From: Absidia repens
Taxonomy: Eukaryota > Mucoromycota > Mucoromycetes > Mucorales > Cunninghamellaceae
Length of the DNA stretch: 64,000 nt
Direction: 5' to 3'
Assembly (NCBI GenBank): GCA_002105175.1
Contig: MCGE01000043.1
Coordinates: forward strand, 62,001-126,000
Part shown: one piece after another, positions 1 to 10,253 of the stretch
How positions within the stretch are numbered: the first letter of the stretch is position 1
Layout of the letters: the number at the start of each line of letters is the position of its first letter
The notes under the pieces: model-generated
The model's input: only the letters and a program-made list of their open reading frames with translations
The model's database searches: none
What the model was told of the DNA's origin: nothing
Translations under genes and position numbers: made by a program

Positions 1-149
1 ATGTTGTTTAAAATCCAAGAAGAGCTATTTCCAACGCAACAATACCCCTCGTCTCTTAAATACTTCTACCAACAAAATCAAATAGGTAATGGAAATAACC
101 AAATCAAATACAGCAATAATAAAAGGAGATGATGAGGTATATATATTTA

Positions 150-1328
150 TTAGTATATATTAAAAAGAAAATGGATCGTAAGAAATCTCAGCTATAGTAA
201 CTTTAATTTCGCTCTTTTGGCCCTCCAACTGTTTTTTTCTGACCTACCGCTGACGCCCTGTCCACCGTAGGAGCCGTCCACCCTTTTTTTTTTCTCAATC
301 GCTGCCCACACATAGTGCCAAATCACAGAGTCTTCCATCCCATCCCGTCGAAACCCACATTTCAGAAACAACCCTGCCGAATAGCTACATAATTAATAGT
401 ATTCTCAACTTTGCTCTTCAATATACCTCACCACAATAAAATACACTATAATGGCTGTTTTTTCACGCAAACACATCCTTGTATTCTTTTCTACACACAA
501 AATTATAGACTTGGTAGAAGAAGGCTCCATAATACCCGTTCCGTTCCATTTTCATATATATATAGACACACTCTTTTTTCCATGCATATGTAATACACAT
601 TCGATGAAACTCCTAATGTAAACGTACAACAGAGAAACTAATTATAAGAAAAAGAATAGATTTATTCAGACGTAGATACAAACGATGACAAACTATTACT
701 AAACTAATGAGGGCTAATCTACTGACGTTTCTAAATCCTACATCCAAAATGAAAGTGTTTCCCCATGATGTTTGTTTTGCGTTTTTTAAAACGCCCCTAA
801 TTCAAGTTCTAACACTAATCCTAGATCACCAGTACCCCAATGAGCCTTGCCATCATACCATTCAGACTATCATGAAGGAAAAAAAATAAAAAAGAAAGAA
901 AAAGAGTTGAAAAAAAAAATGGGGGCCATAAAAAAATAGAAATCAACATGCGGAGCCTGAATCATCCAGCTTTTTTTTGTGTCAAAAAATGAAGGACATG
1001 CAAATAAAATTTAAATGAAGCGGCAATCGCCATAATTACCATAATGCATAATTCGTTTTATCTTCCAGTGGATAGGCAGTCTCAACCCCTACATAATCAA
1101 TCTCTAATCTCTTTGACGCTTTCAAGTAAGCTATTATTTCAGCACACAAAAAAAACCCATTGACGACGCACTTAGCATGACAGCCGGGCCCCAAGGGGCT
1201 GCCCACCAAAGTGCGAAATGGCGGAGGTTTTAATCCTATCCCATCGAAACCCACACTTTGATAAAAAAAAAAACTGTGACACCCAATAAATTGAAAGATT
1301 TCCAAAAGCTCCAGCGGAGCGCCAGAGC
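150..1328 (-). mobile_element. Full-length copy of dispersed non-coding repeat, subfamily A
   Basis: This stretch is missing from the otherwise matching duplicate at about 3680-3690, so its limits come from an empty-site comparison. It is bracketed by ATTTA at 145-149 and 1329-1333, a candidate 5-base target-site duplication. It matches copies at 33670-34590 and 35487-38205. Read on the minus strand it runs from GCTCCAGCGGAGCGCC to a TGAATAAA signal near 658 and then on to an AT-rich end. No long ORF is present; the short ORFs differ between copies. The ends are not TG...CA and I see no clear terminal inverted repeat, so the class is unknown. Confidence 0.7.
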
Positions 1329-1460
1329 ATTTAGTGATAAAATAATAAAAAATAAAAAAACAATGATAGTATGTTCAAGAATAAACTCTAACTACAGATA
1401 CTGTAATGCTATACTAAAAGGCAACTATCCGCCATGACAATACCGGCCTGAAATATTATA

Positions 1461-2609
1461 TCATTGTTCATTATGAGCATCAAAATCAGCATCAGCATTA
1501 GTATAAGTATTAGTATCAGAATCAGAATCAAATGCCCCACCCACCAAGGAGTACACCTGAAGTGGGTTGATGTTGTCGGCGTCGGTGATCATTTTGGAGT
1601 CGTCCAATTCGGGAAAATCTTCTGGATAGATCTCGCAATTGTAGCAATATACAATCTCCAGCTTGCGACACGTTTTCACTAACCGACGTAGGCCATCGGG
1701 GGTGATGCCGGGATTTGCCATGACATTCACCTTGACGACCTTTGGTAAATACGTGGCAATGGCGTCCAAGGTGTTGTCGGTGATTTGCGAACCGCAAAGA
1801 CCCACATGGATGAGCTTGGGCTGGGCTTGAAGCAACGCTATGGCCATGGAGTCGGTCACGTCATCGCATGGACCCAAGTCAAGGTATGTCAACTCAGGCC
1901 ATAGCGCCATGGATGGTAAGTCAACAGAGAGTGCGGTGTTGATTGGGCTATAATCGCGGTTGGGGCTGTAGAGCTGGAAAGAAGTCAGATGATGCAAGGC
2001 CATGAGGTTCGCGGCGGCCTGTTGGGCCACGCCGGGGTTTTCCAGCCAACGCAACTCACAATATTCGATCTTGAGCGATGTCAATGTCGAGCTGCACCGG
2101 GTCAGTGAAGTAAATATGTTGGACTCAAGTTTATTGCACCAGTCCAATGTGAGCTCTTGCAGTGGGCAGTGTACAATCGCTTCCATGGATTGCTGTGTAA
2201 TGTCAGCGCCGCTGATATAAAGGTGGGTGAGATGCGGCACAAGACCTGGCAAGTGCACAATACTGTCATCTGTCATGTAGTATGCTATCTTCAATGACAG
2301 GTGGGTTATTAGAGGGACATGTTTGATGAAGGCTAAAAGGTCGTTATCGGATAATAGGGCCTTAATGGTGACGCTGCGAACAAGTTCACCCAGAACGGTG
2401 GCTGAGGAAGAGGACGTGGATGCTTCTAGAATTCGTGTCATGGTATCATAGGTACCTTGGTTGTCAATGGTGAGTTTTTGCCACAACAAAGGAAGCGTGA
2501 TCTTGCAAAATGACTTGTCGACAAGTGAGCACTTGCAAAGATCCTGTTTATCGACATAACTAAGAATCGACGAGATGAGTTCAGATGGAAGATGATTAAG
2601 ATGGTTCAT
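1461..2609 (-). CDS. F-box / leucine-rich-repeat protein, paralog 1
   Basis: Intronless, 382 residues. An N-terminal F-box (about residues 3-45, HLPSELISSILSYV then LLWQKL) should bind Skp1 in an SCF ubiquitin ligase. About 280 residues of degenerate leucine-rich repeats of the AMN1/FBXL type follow (LTHLYISGADIT, LTYLDLGPCDDVT, ITPDGLRRLVK) and should select substrates. The C-terminus is acidic (Asp/Asn/Thr-rich). I start at the internal Met at 2609 because the neighbouring paralog starts at the same MNHLNHLP. A 32-residue upstream extension is possible, but it reads through a CT-repeat leader. The first of four same-strand paralogs. The substrate is unknown; the family call is firm and the role inferred. 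Confidence 0.88.
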   Translation of the reverse strand: MNHLNHLPSELISSILSYVDKQDLCKCSLVDKSFCKITLPLLWQKLTIDNQGTYDTMTRILEASTSSSSATVLGELVRSVTIKALLSDNDLLAFIKHVPLITHLSLKIAYYMTDDSIVHLPGLVPHLTHLYISGADITQQSMEAIVHCPLQELTLDWCNKLESNIFTSLTRCSSTLTSLKIEYCELRWLENPGVAQQAAANLMALHHLTSFQLYSPNRDYSPINTALSVDLPSMALWPELTYLDLGPCDDVTDSMAIALLQAQPKLIHVGLCGSQITDNTLDAIATYLPKVVKVNVMANPGITPDGLRRLVKTCRKLEIVYCYNCEIYPEDFPELDDSKMITDADNINPLQVYSLVGGAFDSDSDTNTYTNADADFDAHNEQ

Positions 2610-3035
2610 GAGAGAGACAGAAAAAGAGAGCAAAAGACAGACAGAGAGAGAGAGAAAGAGATTATGGCAATGTTCTTTTAGGTTCTGTGAAGTGCTAAGG
2701 TCCAAGCCCAGCGAGGTTGCACCTCAAGCGCCATTTCATTGGTGTCACTTGCAATAAGGATTTCATTACTTGCGGCATTGAACCTCCGACTTTTTTATGC
2801 GATTCAATTTAAAGATTTTTGGTACCTGATTTCCTTCTTCTCTGGCACAGAGACGTGATGATTATAATCACATGCATTGATATGTAGGGGATGCCGATAT
2901 TATTTTTTCTACCAGATAATCCAAACACCGGACCGCAGGATTTTTCTATTTTTAATTTTCTACCTCTCATTGCCGCTCTTTTTCTTCTTTCCTTCTTTTT
3001 CTTCAGCACATCATCTTTTTTGAAAACCTTGAATG

Positions 3036-3240
3036 ACGCAATGTTTAACTTGGATTAGTGGTTAGAACTTGTATATGGGGAGTTTTGAAAAATGCAAATC
3101 AATCAACATAGGAAATCCCTTTCATTTGAAATCGTCATTTAGGACATACCATTTGATAAAACCTTCATCTTAAGAGGAATGCGATCGAAACCCTTTATTA
3201 GATTAGTTTTGTCATAGATTATATTTACTTTGAATAAAAT
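3036..3240 (+). repeat. Dispersed repeat core, plus orientation
   Basis: Contains the core GGATTAGTGGTTAGAACTTG, then TTTTGAAAAATGCAAA, GGAAATCCCTTTCATTT, ATTAGATTAG and a terminal GAATAAAA signal near 3232. The same order of blocks recurs throughout the window. It lies upstream of F-box paralog 1 in divergent orientation. The rest of 2610-3802 is the CT-rich 5' leader, a block shared with the second paralog (CATTGAACCTCCGACTTTTT) and unremarkable AT-rich DNA. Confidence 0.7.
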
Positions 3241-3549
3241 ATATATTGTTTCCCGCTCTCTCTCTCTCTCAGTTTCGTCATACGTTTGCAAAAGATCTCT
3301 TTTTCACACCAGCCATCCTGTCCCCCCTTTTAGATTGATGTAAATCAACCCCAGTTTATATTGACGTGAACGGTTCAATAAATATACATTTTTTTGATCG
3401 ATTGATTTGTCTACAGTCTTGGTTTGTTATTTTTTTTTTTTTTGTCCTGCTCAACAACCAAACCAAGCTTTGAATATGTTGCTGAATAGCATAACATACC
3501 CAATTCTTTTCGCACACATTGTTCATGTCACTCTTGATTCAGATGTTTT

Positions 3550-5465
3550 TTATAATCCAAGAAGAGCTATTTCCAACGCAACATTACCCCTTGTCTCAAA
3601 TCCTTTTATAAACAAATCAAAGAGACAATAGGAATAACCAAATCAAATACAGAAATAATAAAAGGAGATGATGAGGTATATATTTTTATTGATAAAAAAA
3701 AACAAGGATAGTATGTTCAAGAATAAACTCTAATTACAGTTACAGTAACGCTATACTAAAAGGTAAATATCCGCCATGACTATACCGGCCTGAAATATCA
3801 TATCATTGTTCGTTATTAGCATCTAAGTCGACATCAGCATCAGTAGCAGCATCAGTATCAGAAATGACACCAGAATCAAATGCCCCGCCCATCAAGGAAA
3901 ACAGCTGAAATGGAGGTTCCTTATCGTAGCCGCTCTCGACGATCATTTTGGAGTCGTCCAATTCGGGAAAATCTTCTGGATAGATCTCGCAAGAGTGGCA
4001 ATGTACCGTCTCCAGCTTGCGATACGCTTTCACCAACCGACGGAGGCCATCGGGGGTGATGCCGGGATTCCCTATTACTTCCACCTCGACGACCTCTGGT
4101 AAATACGTGACAATGGCATCCAAGGTGTTGTCGGTGATTTGCGAATTGCAAAGTCCCACATGGGTGAGCTTGGGCTGGGCTTGAAGTAACGCTATGGCCA
4201 TGGAGTCGGTCACGTCATGGCATGGATACAAGTCAAGGTATGTCAACTCAGGCCATGGCGCGATGGATGGTAAATCAACAAAGAGTGCGGTGATGAATGG
4301 GGAATGATCGTGTTCGGGGCTGTAGATATGGAAATAAGTCAGATGATGCAAGGCCATGAGGTTCGCGACGGCCTGTTGGGCCGTGTCGCGGGTTTCCAGC
4401 CCATGCAAGGGACAATATCTGATATCGAGTGATGTCAATGTCGAGCTGCACCGTGTCAGTGATGCAAACATGTTGGACTCAAGTTCATCGCACAATACCA
4501 ATGTGAGCTGTTGCAATGGGCAGTGTGCAATCGCTTCCATGGATCGCTGTGTAATGTCAGCGTTCCAGATATAAAGGTGGGTGAGATGTGGCATAAGACC
4601 TGGCACTTGCGCAAAACTGTCATCCGATATGTAGGTTGCATAGGTCAATGACAGGTGAGTTATCAAAGGGACATGTTTGATGAAGGCTAAAAGGTCGTCA
4701 TCGGATAATAGGGCCTTGATCGTGACGCTGCGAACAAGTTCACCCAGAACCGTGGCTGAGGAGGAGGATGTGGATGTTTCTAGAATACGTGTCATGGTAT
4801 GTAAAGTACCTTGGGTGTCAATGTCGAGTTTTTGCCACAGCAAAGGAAGAGTGGCCTTGTAAAACGACTTGTCGACAAGTGCGCACGTGAAAAGATCCCG
4901 TTTATCTACGTAACTAAGAATCGACGAGATGAGTTCATATGGAAGGTGATTAAGATGGTTCATGAGAGAGACAGACAGAGAGAGAGAGATTATGGGAATG
5001 TTCTTTTAGGTTCTGTGAAGCGCTAAGATCCAAGCCCAGCGCCATTTCATTGGTGTCACTTGCAATAAGGATCACATTACTTGCGACATTGAACCTCCGA
5101 CTTTTTTATGCGATTCAGTTTATAAGTTTTTGGTACCTGATTTTTTCTTCTTTAGCACAACATCAATGCACGTGGATAGAGGGTATATCTTTAACGGATA
5201 ATTCAAACACCGAACCACATGGTTTTCTATTTTTCAAGTTTCTCGCTCTTACCGACCTCTTTTTTGGTTTTGGTTTTGGTTCATTTATTTTTTTTCCACA
5301 CATCATCTTCATTGGAAACCTTGAATGAGACAATTTTGAACTTGGATTAGTGGTTAGAACTTGCATTAAGGGTATTTTGAAAAATGCAAAACAAATATGC
5401 ATGTGGAAATCCTTTCATTTTGGATTCGTGAATTCTCTTCCCGCATTAGATTAGTCTTCATCTTT
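3550..5465. repeat. Tandem segmental duplication, copy 2 (intact)
   Basis: Uninterrupted counterpart of 10-3225, holding F-box paralog 2 with the same 3' and 5' flanks. It serves as the empty site that defines the insertion in copy 1. Third-position changes and several amino acid differences separate the two genes, so the duplication is recent but not brand new. Confidence 0.85.
3803..4963 (-). CDS. F-box / leucine-rich-repeat protein, paralog 2
   Basis: Intronless, 386 residues, and by eye roughly 80 percent identical to paralog 1. The F-box is at residues 3-45 (HLPYELISSILSYV, LLWQKLDI). LRR modules follow (LTHLSLTYATYIS, LTHLYIWNADIT, LTYLDLYPCHDVT, GITPDGLRRLVK), then an Asp/Ala-rich acidic tail. 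It starts directly after a CT-rich leader. Differences from paralog 1 are scattered through the LRR faces, as expected if the substrate surface is diverging. The predicted role is substrate receptor of a Skp1-Cullin1-F-box ligase; the target is unknown. Confidence 0.88.
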   Translation of the reverse strand: MNHLNHLPYELISSILSYVDKRDLFTCALVDKSFYKATLPLLWQKLDIDTQGTLHTMTRILETSTSSSSATVLGELVRSVTIKALLSDDDLLAFIKHVPLITHLSLTYATYISDDSFAQVPGLMPHLTHLYIWNADITQRSMEAIAHCPLQQLTLVLCDELESNMFASLTRCSSTLTSLDIRYCPLHGLETRDTAQQAVANLMALHHLTYFHIYSPEHDHSPFITALFVDLPSIAPWPELTYLDLYPCHDVTDSMAIALLQAQPKLTHVGLCNSQITDNTLDAIVTYLPEVVEVEVIGNPGITPDGLRRLVKAYRKLETVHCHSCEIYPEDFPELDDSKMIVESGYDKEPPFQLFSLMGGAFDSGVISDTDAATDADVDLDANNEQ

Positions 5466-5670
5466 GGTTATTACTATGGAGCCCCTTTATTGACTTGGTA
5501 TTGTGTTAGCTGTTGTACTTTATGTCTACATATGGAGAAAACATGCTTTGTCTTTTTTCTTTTACCATCAGTGTATCACATACCTTCTAGATTGGGTCTT
5601 TTTTTTGGGCGCTGTTTTTCCTTTAGACTAGTATTGACTGCCTAGATTATGATTTACGCTTCAATAAAAA
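5310..5670 (+). repeat. Dispersed repeat core, plus orientation, with AATAAA end
   Basis: Carries the core (TTGGATTAGTGGTTAGAACT, TTTTGAAAAATGCAAAAC, CCTTTCATTTTGGATTCG, GCATTAGATTAG) and ends near CTTCAATAAAAAT at about 5660. The left part belongs to the tandem duplication. The next stretch, 5671-6229, is AT-rich with a (TA)n run near 5765 and shows no gene. Confidence 0.65.
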
Positions 5671-6229
5671 TCCCTCTCTTTTTTTTTAATCAATCAATAA
5701 CAGTGATTCCTCCATTTTTATTCTTTGCCAGCTTTGCTTTATGGTTAATACACTGAACCTATTAATATATATATATATATCCAGCTCGTTATTATTACTA
5801 TTATTTTTGCATGCGATAAATAAACTCCCCAAACTGAAGCCAGCTGATCCCCGAAAAGATTGATTTTTGCGATGCAAACTGGGGGAGGGATTGCTGCCTA
5901 ATTTCATTCAAGATCGCACTTTAAACCCCCCCCATGAGAAATAGGAATGATATAGGGCTACGATTCCTATAAGTGATCTAGAACTGTCAAAGTCGGTCGC
6001 TAGGCATAGTTATGCTGGAAAACAGTGTAAAAAAAAAAAAGCTCTATGACGGTAGCTACAGTACATATCACGTCCTAACTTTATTTGCATAGTTACTGAT
6101 CGCGGGTGCAAGCATGGCTTATCTTCGATAACAATTTAATCTGATATCGTCAACCTGTTCCTGGGAATTTTTAACCAGAAAAAAGCGGCCATCGTGGGGA
6201 GACGGGTCAAGTAGAAGAGCAAGTGTGGC

Positions 6230-6910
6230 TTAGTAGGATCTATAATGGCTAGCATTTTTTATTATGCAATGTGTCAGATGATGATTTGTAAGATGGAAAT
6301 ATTTTATTAAAAGTATATTGATAGATACTAGTAGATATTAAAACTATGGACCAGGGACTCATTGCAATAAGGAAATTTCATGAAAAGATCTATTGGAGGA
6401 AGATGGAGGGAGATTAATGTGAGAGTTAGAATGGTCAACACTAACTAAAAGGACAATTGTAAAAAGGGATCTAATATATTGTACAAGACATGAAAAGGAC
6501 CAGAGGATATCCTTTATAAAGTATAACATTACATCTTAAGGAACATTGGTAAAAAAGGAATCTATCTGCGTAAGATATGGAAGAGACTTATGGGACATTT
6601 TTCATTGAAGTAGACAAAAAGAGACATACTTTATTCAGCAAGAGATACAAAGTGTGAAATAACTAAAACCAAGTTAATAAAGACATCAAGGGCGGTCCTA
6701 AATCCTAGATCCAAAATGAAAGGGCTTCCCTATGCATCTTGTCATCCCTGAGCTGCAAATCCTTCTACACTAGCCCTAACACTAATCTAAGATCACCACA
6801 ACCCCAATGAGGTTCCAATGGTAAAGAAAAAAAAGAAAAAAATAACTGGAGATTTCACCAGAAATAGTGAAAATTCAAATAGGCGGGATTTGAAATATAT
6901 TTGTGTTCTC
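6230..6910 (-). repeat. Dispersed repeat, subfamily C copy 1
   Basis: Shares ordered blocks with 31900-32570: a TTTTATTAAAA start, an AAGGGATYTA block followed by TGTACAAGACATGAAA, TTATTCAGCAAGA, then the core in reverse (AAATGAAAGGGCTTCCC, CTAACACTAATCTAAGATCA), ending GGCGGGATTTGAAA. Spacing is conserved but identity is moderate. No ORF is shared. 6911-7335 is AT-rich 3' flank of the next F-box gene. Confidence 0.6.
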
Positions 6911-7335
6911 TCTCTTTTGACGTTAGCTTCGTGATGAACTCAAAAAGGAACCTCCCTTTTTTATTATTACTTTTCGCTTGCCTTCCTTGTCACAACATTC
7001 AACATTGTAATATATATTTATATAATAGTTTATTGGGTAGATTAAAAAACAAAATAAAAGTAATATAAATTAACCTAGAGAGTCAAACCGAGAGACGGAA
7101 TAACCAATATCTATATCTTGAAGAAGTGAATAAAACGGGTCAAGATCTATCATCCCTTTGTTGTTCTTCGTGCTACGTAAAACCTTGACGATAGATGTTG
7201 GTGAGAGAAGAGGTGGAAAGAAGGTTTAGACTATCAGAATTCAACTTTGATGCTGGTGCGTTTGTCTTTTCCAATAGTTGTTCGGCAATGTACATACAGT
7301 CCAGTGCAGTACACATCCTATGCCACCAAGCCTAT

Positions 7336-8481
7336 TCATGTCGTTTTAGATACAGCCTTAATCATATTATCGTCCAGCCCCCTTGCACCACCATCAAACG
7401 CACCACCGTACAAAGCAGACACGTACCACGAATAATTGTCAGTGCCACAGCCAGTATCGAATTCCATAAAGTTGCGGTCCACATCGGGAAAGTGGTGTGG
7501 GTAGATTTTGCATTCAGTACAATCCACATACTCCAGTCGCCGACAAGTTTTCACCAATCGTCGCAATCCATCTGGTGTTATACCTGGATCGCCACAAAGG
7601 CCCACTTCAATAATATTCGGCAGGTACTTGACAATGGCATCCAACGTCTTGTCGGTCAATTGAGGGCCATCAACGAGAGACAGAGACGTGAGGTTTGGAT
7701 GGGATTGAATTAACGCAATAGCCATGGCATCGGTCATTGCATAGCAGGGTTCCAGATCTAAGTGCGTCAAACGTGGCCATGCCGGAGCTGTGCATAAAGC
7801 GGCAAGAAATGGAGCATAATTGGCTTTATATTGCCGGATAAACAGATGTGTCAGGTGGGGTAAAGCCATCACATTCCATGCTGCTGCTTCTTGTATCGTG
7901 TCGCATGTTCTTTCCACGGTCTCGTCCAGGTAACATTGTATGATGTTGAGCTCTTTCAATGCCGTATACTGAAGAAGCGAAGCGTACAAGTTGTAATTCA
8001 GGTCATTGCATGCAATTAATTCGAGGCTGCCAAGTTGATGCTGCCAGTGACGAGCCATCGCTTCCATGGAGAGCTGAGTAATGTGAGCGCTGCGGAGACT
8101 CAGATGGGTGAGATGCGGGACATAAAGTGGCACACGGACAATGCTTTCGTCAGTGATGTTGGATGCTTCACGCAGTGTGAGGCTGTTCAACAAAGGGACA
8201 TGTTTGACGAAGGATAAAAGGTCATCATCAGATAATAACTTGGAAGCAATTATGACGCTGCGAACTGATTCACCCATCAGAGAGCCCGAGGCTTCCTCCA
8301 GGATAGTTGTGATGGAAGCTAAGACGTCGTTGCTGTTAATGTCGAGATGTCGCCAGAGCAAAGGGATCACTTCACTGGAGAAGGACTTGTTAATAAGGGT
8401 ACACGCATGAAGACTCTTTCTATCAACATGATTAAGAATCAACGAGATGACTTCAGATGGAAAATGATCAATATGGCCCAT
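7336..8481 (-). CDS. F-box / leucine-rich-repeat protein, paralog 3
   Basis: Intronless, 381 residues. The same architecture as paralogs 1 and 2 at lower identity: F-box HFPSEVISLILNHVDRKSLH and LLWRHLDI, LRRs (LTHLSLRSAHIT, LTHLDLEPCYAMT, GITPDGLRRLVKTCRRLE), and a C-terminal region with VSALYGGAFDGG matching the GGAFDS motif of the other paralogs. The leader just upstream of the Met is rich in A/G on the plus strand. It is the older member of the array. The predicted role is SCF substrate receptor. Confidence 0.87.
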   Translation of the reverse strand: MGHIDHFPSEVISLILNHVDRKSLHACTLINKSFSSEVIPLLWRHLDINSNDVLASITTILEEASGSLMGESVRSVIIASKLLSDDDLLSFVKHVPLLNSLTLREASNITDESIVRVPLYVPHLTHLSLRSAHITQLSMEAMARHWQHQLGSLELIACNDLNYNLYASLLQYTALKELNIIQCYLDETVERTCDTIQEAAAWNVMALPHLTHLFIRQYKANYAPFLAALCTAPAWPRLTHLDLEPCYAMTDAMAIALIQSHPNLTSLSLVDGPQLTDKTLDAIVKYLPNIIEVGLCGDPGITPDGLRRLVKTCRRLEYVDCTECKIYPHHFPDVDRNFMEFDTGCGTDNYSWYVSALYGGAFDGGARGLDDNMIKAVSKTT

Positions 8482-8616
8482 GAGAAGAATGCAAAAAAAA
8501 AAAAAAGGGGAGGATGAAATGATTTTTAATTTTGCCTTTAAATGCTTGATTTTATTAAAAAAGAAGGTTTTGCGAAACTCTTGAATCTAAGCCCAGTGGT
8601 TGTTACACTGATTTTA

Positions 8617-8660
8617 CTACAGTACAGTACTGTACTGTATTGTACAGTACAGCACGTACA
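8617..8660. repeat. Nested TACTGTAC/GTACAGTA palindromes
   Basis: A 44-base stretch made of overlapping GTAC, TACAGTA and TACTGTA units that can fold on itself. It lies about 140 bases upstream of F-box paralog 3. A near-identical stretch lies at 31690-31730. Function unknown; it could be a simple palindromic repeat. Confidence 0.55.
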
Positions 8661-9089
8661 GAGAGACAGTATGGAGTACAATGAAACTTTTTGGGTTGCG
8701 TTTTATTTGATATAGGAGTAGTTGATATTTATATGTTTTCAAATGATGTGTGGAAATAGAATAAAGGATGGTCCATTCATGGGTTTGACAATGACACCTA
8801 TATAATGAATGTGTGTGAGAGCAGTAACCGAGATGAAGGCTATCGGAGTTTTGTGTATAATAAAATCAGGGGCGATTCTCTCAATCTAAGTAATTCTTTT
8901 TTTTTTTTACACCCTTTCTTTCCAACCAGTCAAGCATCAGTTCTCTTTTAGAAACAAGAACCAGCACTTTTTTCAACTTCTCCGATTCCTCTTTAGAAGG
9001 GTGTCAAAAAAAAAACATATAGTGACAAAAGTTGAATACAGCACATAAAAGTAATAGAACTGCGAGGCGGCAAGAAGTAAAATTGTATG

Positions 9090-9930
9090 GTAAAACAATA
9101 ACATTTTATTTCAAAAGAATAACCATTCCACGTACTAATGAAACTATCACTACTATATCTAATCTACGAGGTATATGAGATTTCTATGGGACGTCATATA
9201 GGCCATATTGTGCCATACCAGCAAGTTGTTTGACAACGCGCAGGTATATAAAATATTGTCTAGCAAAATGCAAACTGCGCAATCCATTCCAGAATCGCTG
9301 TATGACCATTTGCGCCCACTGGCATGTCACCATTTCATACCAGGAACATAACTAAACCTTACAATCAAAATAAAAGTGTTTCCCCTTGTCCTTTGTCATA
9401 CCCTTTTTCAAACCTCTCTAAATCTAAAAAAAATCCCATATCATGATCGCCAGATTCTCGGAGGATATCAATGTAAAAAAAAAAAGGAAGAAAAAGAAAA
9501 AAATTAGGAAGTACGCACGGCCTTTTCAAAAAAAATTGAAAATCCGCTAGCATTTTTTGGCAGTGAGATAAAAATTGGCACCAACAGTATTCCAGAGTGC
9601 CATTGTTCATCCTCCAAAGGAAGAAAATTGAAAACCAAACAAAGGGAAAAATCTATGTACGAATGGCAATAAAATGGTTTTTATAAAAAAAAAAAAGTGG
9701 GCATCCTAATTCTTTTTAACTACACACTAAAGCAAGTTCTTTTGCGCATTATGATTATGGATGTTCTATAACTGCAAAATGGAGCAAGTCCTTTTTCAAA
9801 TAATTGTGACTAATTTCATAGGAGTCTGTTTCCTTGGGGCGACGAAACCCGAGCATTGTAGATTGGTGCCCTGAAGGGCCATGCCACCTAAATGCGACAG
9901 TGTGGCTACTAAACTATATATAAGCTAGAT
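9090..9930 (-). repeat. Dispersed repeat, subfamily B copy 1
   Basis: Collinear with 22826-23545. Shared blocks are an ACTAATGAAACTATCACTAC block near the left end, ATCCATTCCAGAATCGCTG, the core remnant AAATAAAAGTGTTTCCCC, CCTTTGTCATACCC, and a GAATGCGACAGT-like right end. On the minus strand it ends with TGAAATAAAATG. The 90-base core links it to subfamilies A and C. It has no conserved ORF. 9931-10253 is AT-rich 3' flank of the next gene. Confidence 0.65.
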
Positions 9931-10253
9931 ATCGCATCACTAATATAACTGCGCGATTCATTACTATGACTATACCCCCACTCTTTCTATCACATAACCA
10001 CATAAATAACAATAAATTAATTATATCACAAAAAGTCTTTATTGATCAAAAAACAATGACAACATGACATAGACTCCTAAACTACGATTACAAACTATAC
10101 AATATATGTTATAAGATATATGATAGACTAAAAACTATAATATATACACTATGCAACGAGATCTTGCCAAACCGTGTCGCGCAATCAATGCCATGTTTCA
10201 ATAGCACCACAAAAAAAAAGGAGTCCTTTTTGTTTCTTTATGATAAAATGTCT

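Larger units (their letters stand above)
10..3225. repeat. Tandem segmental duplication, copy 1 (interrupted)
   Basis: The sequence at 10-149 and 1340-3225 matches 3550-5465 almost collinearly. The match covers the 3' flank, an F-box gene, its 5' flank and a downstream dispersed-repeat core. The shared 3' flank (GAAGAGCTATTTCCAACGCA at about 23 and about 3561) is continuous in copy 2 but split here by a 1.2 kb insertion. I read this as a local duplication followed by insertion into one copy. The outer boundaries are approximate because homology fades gradually. Confidence 0.85.

Noticed and set aside
411..593. Short ORF, with relatives at 35727 and 36645
   Set aside because: Part of the non-coding repeat subfamily A; the frame is not conserved among copies.
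1036..1305. 89-codon minus frame with relative at 38014-38250
   Set aside because: Lies inside repeat subfamily A, and its N- and C-termini differ through frame changes between copies; no domain.
150..1328. Solo LTR interpretation of repeat subfamily A
   Set aside because: The ends lack TG...CA and no internal retroelement coding sequence accompanies any copy in the window.
1528..1797. Arg/His-rich frame overlapping F-box paralog 1, with counterpart at 3921-4151
   Set aside because: Same-strand alternate frame of the duplicated LRR genes; its conservation follows from the DNA duplication.
3057..3075. TAGTGGTTAGAACTTG as tRNA gene or SINE A-box
   Set aside because: No cloverleaf or B-box at the right spacing, and units end in AATAAA; kept only as a hypothesis under the repeat finding.
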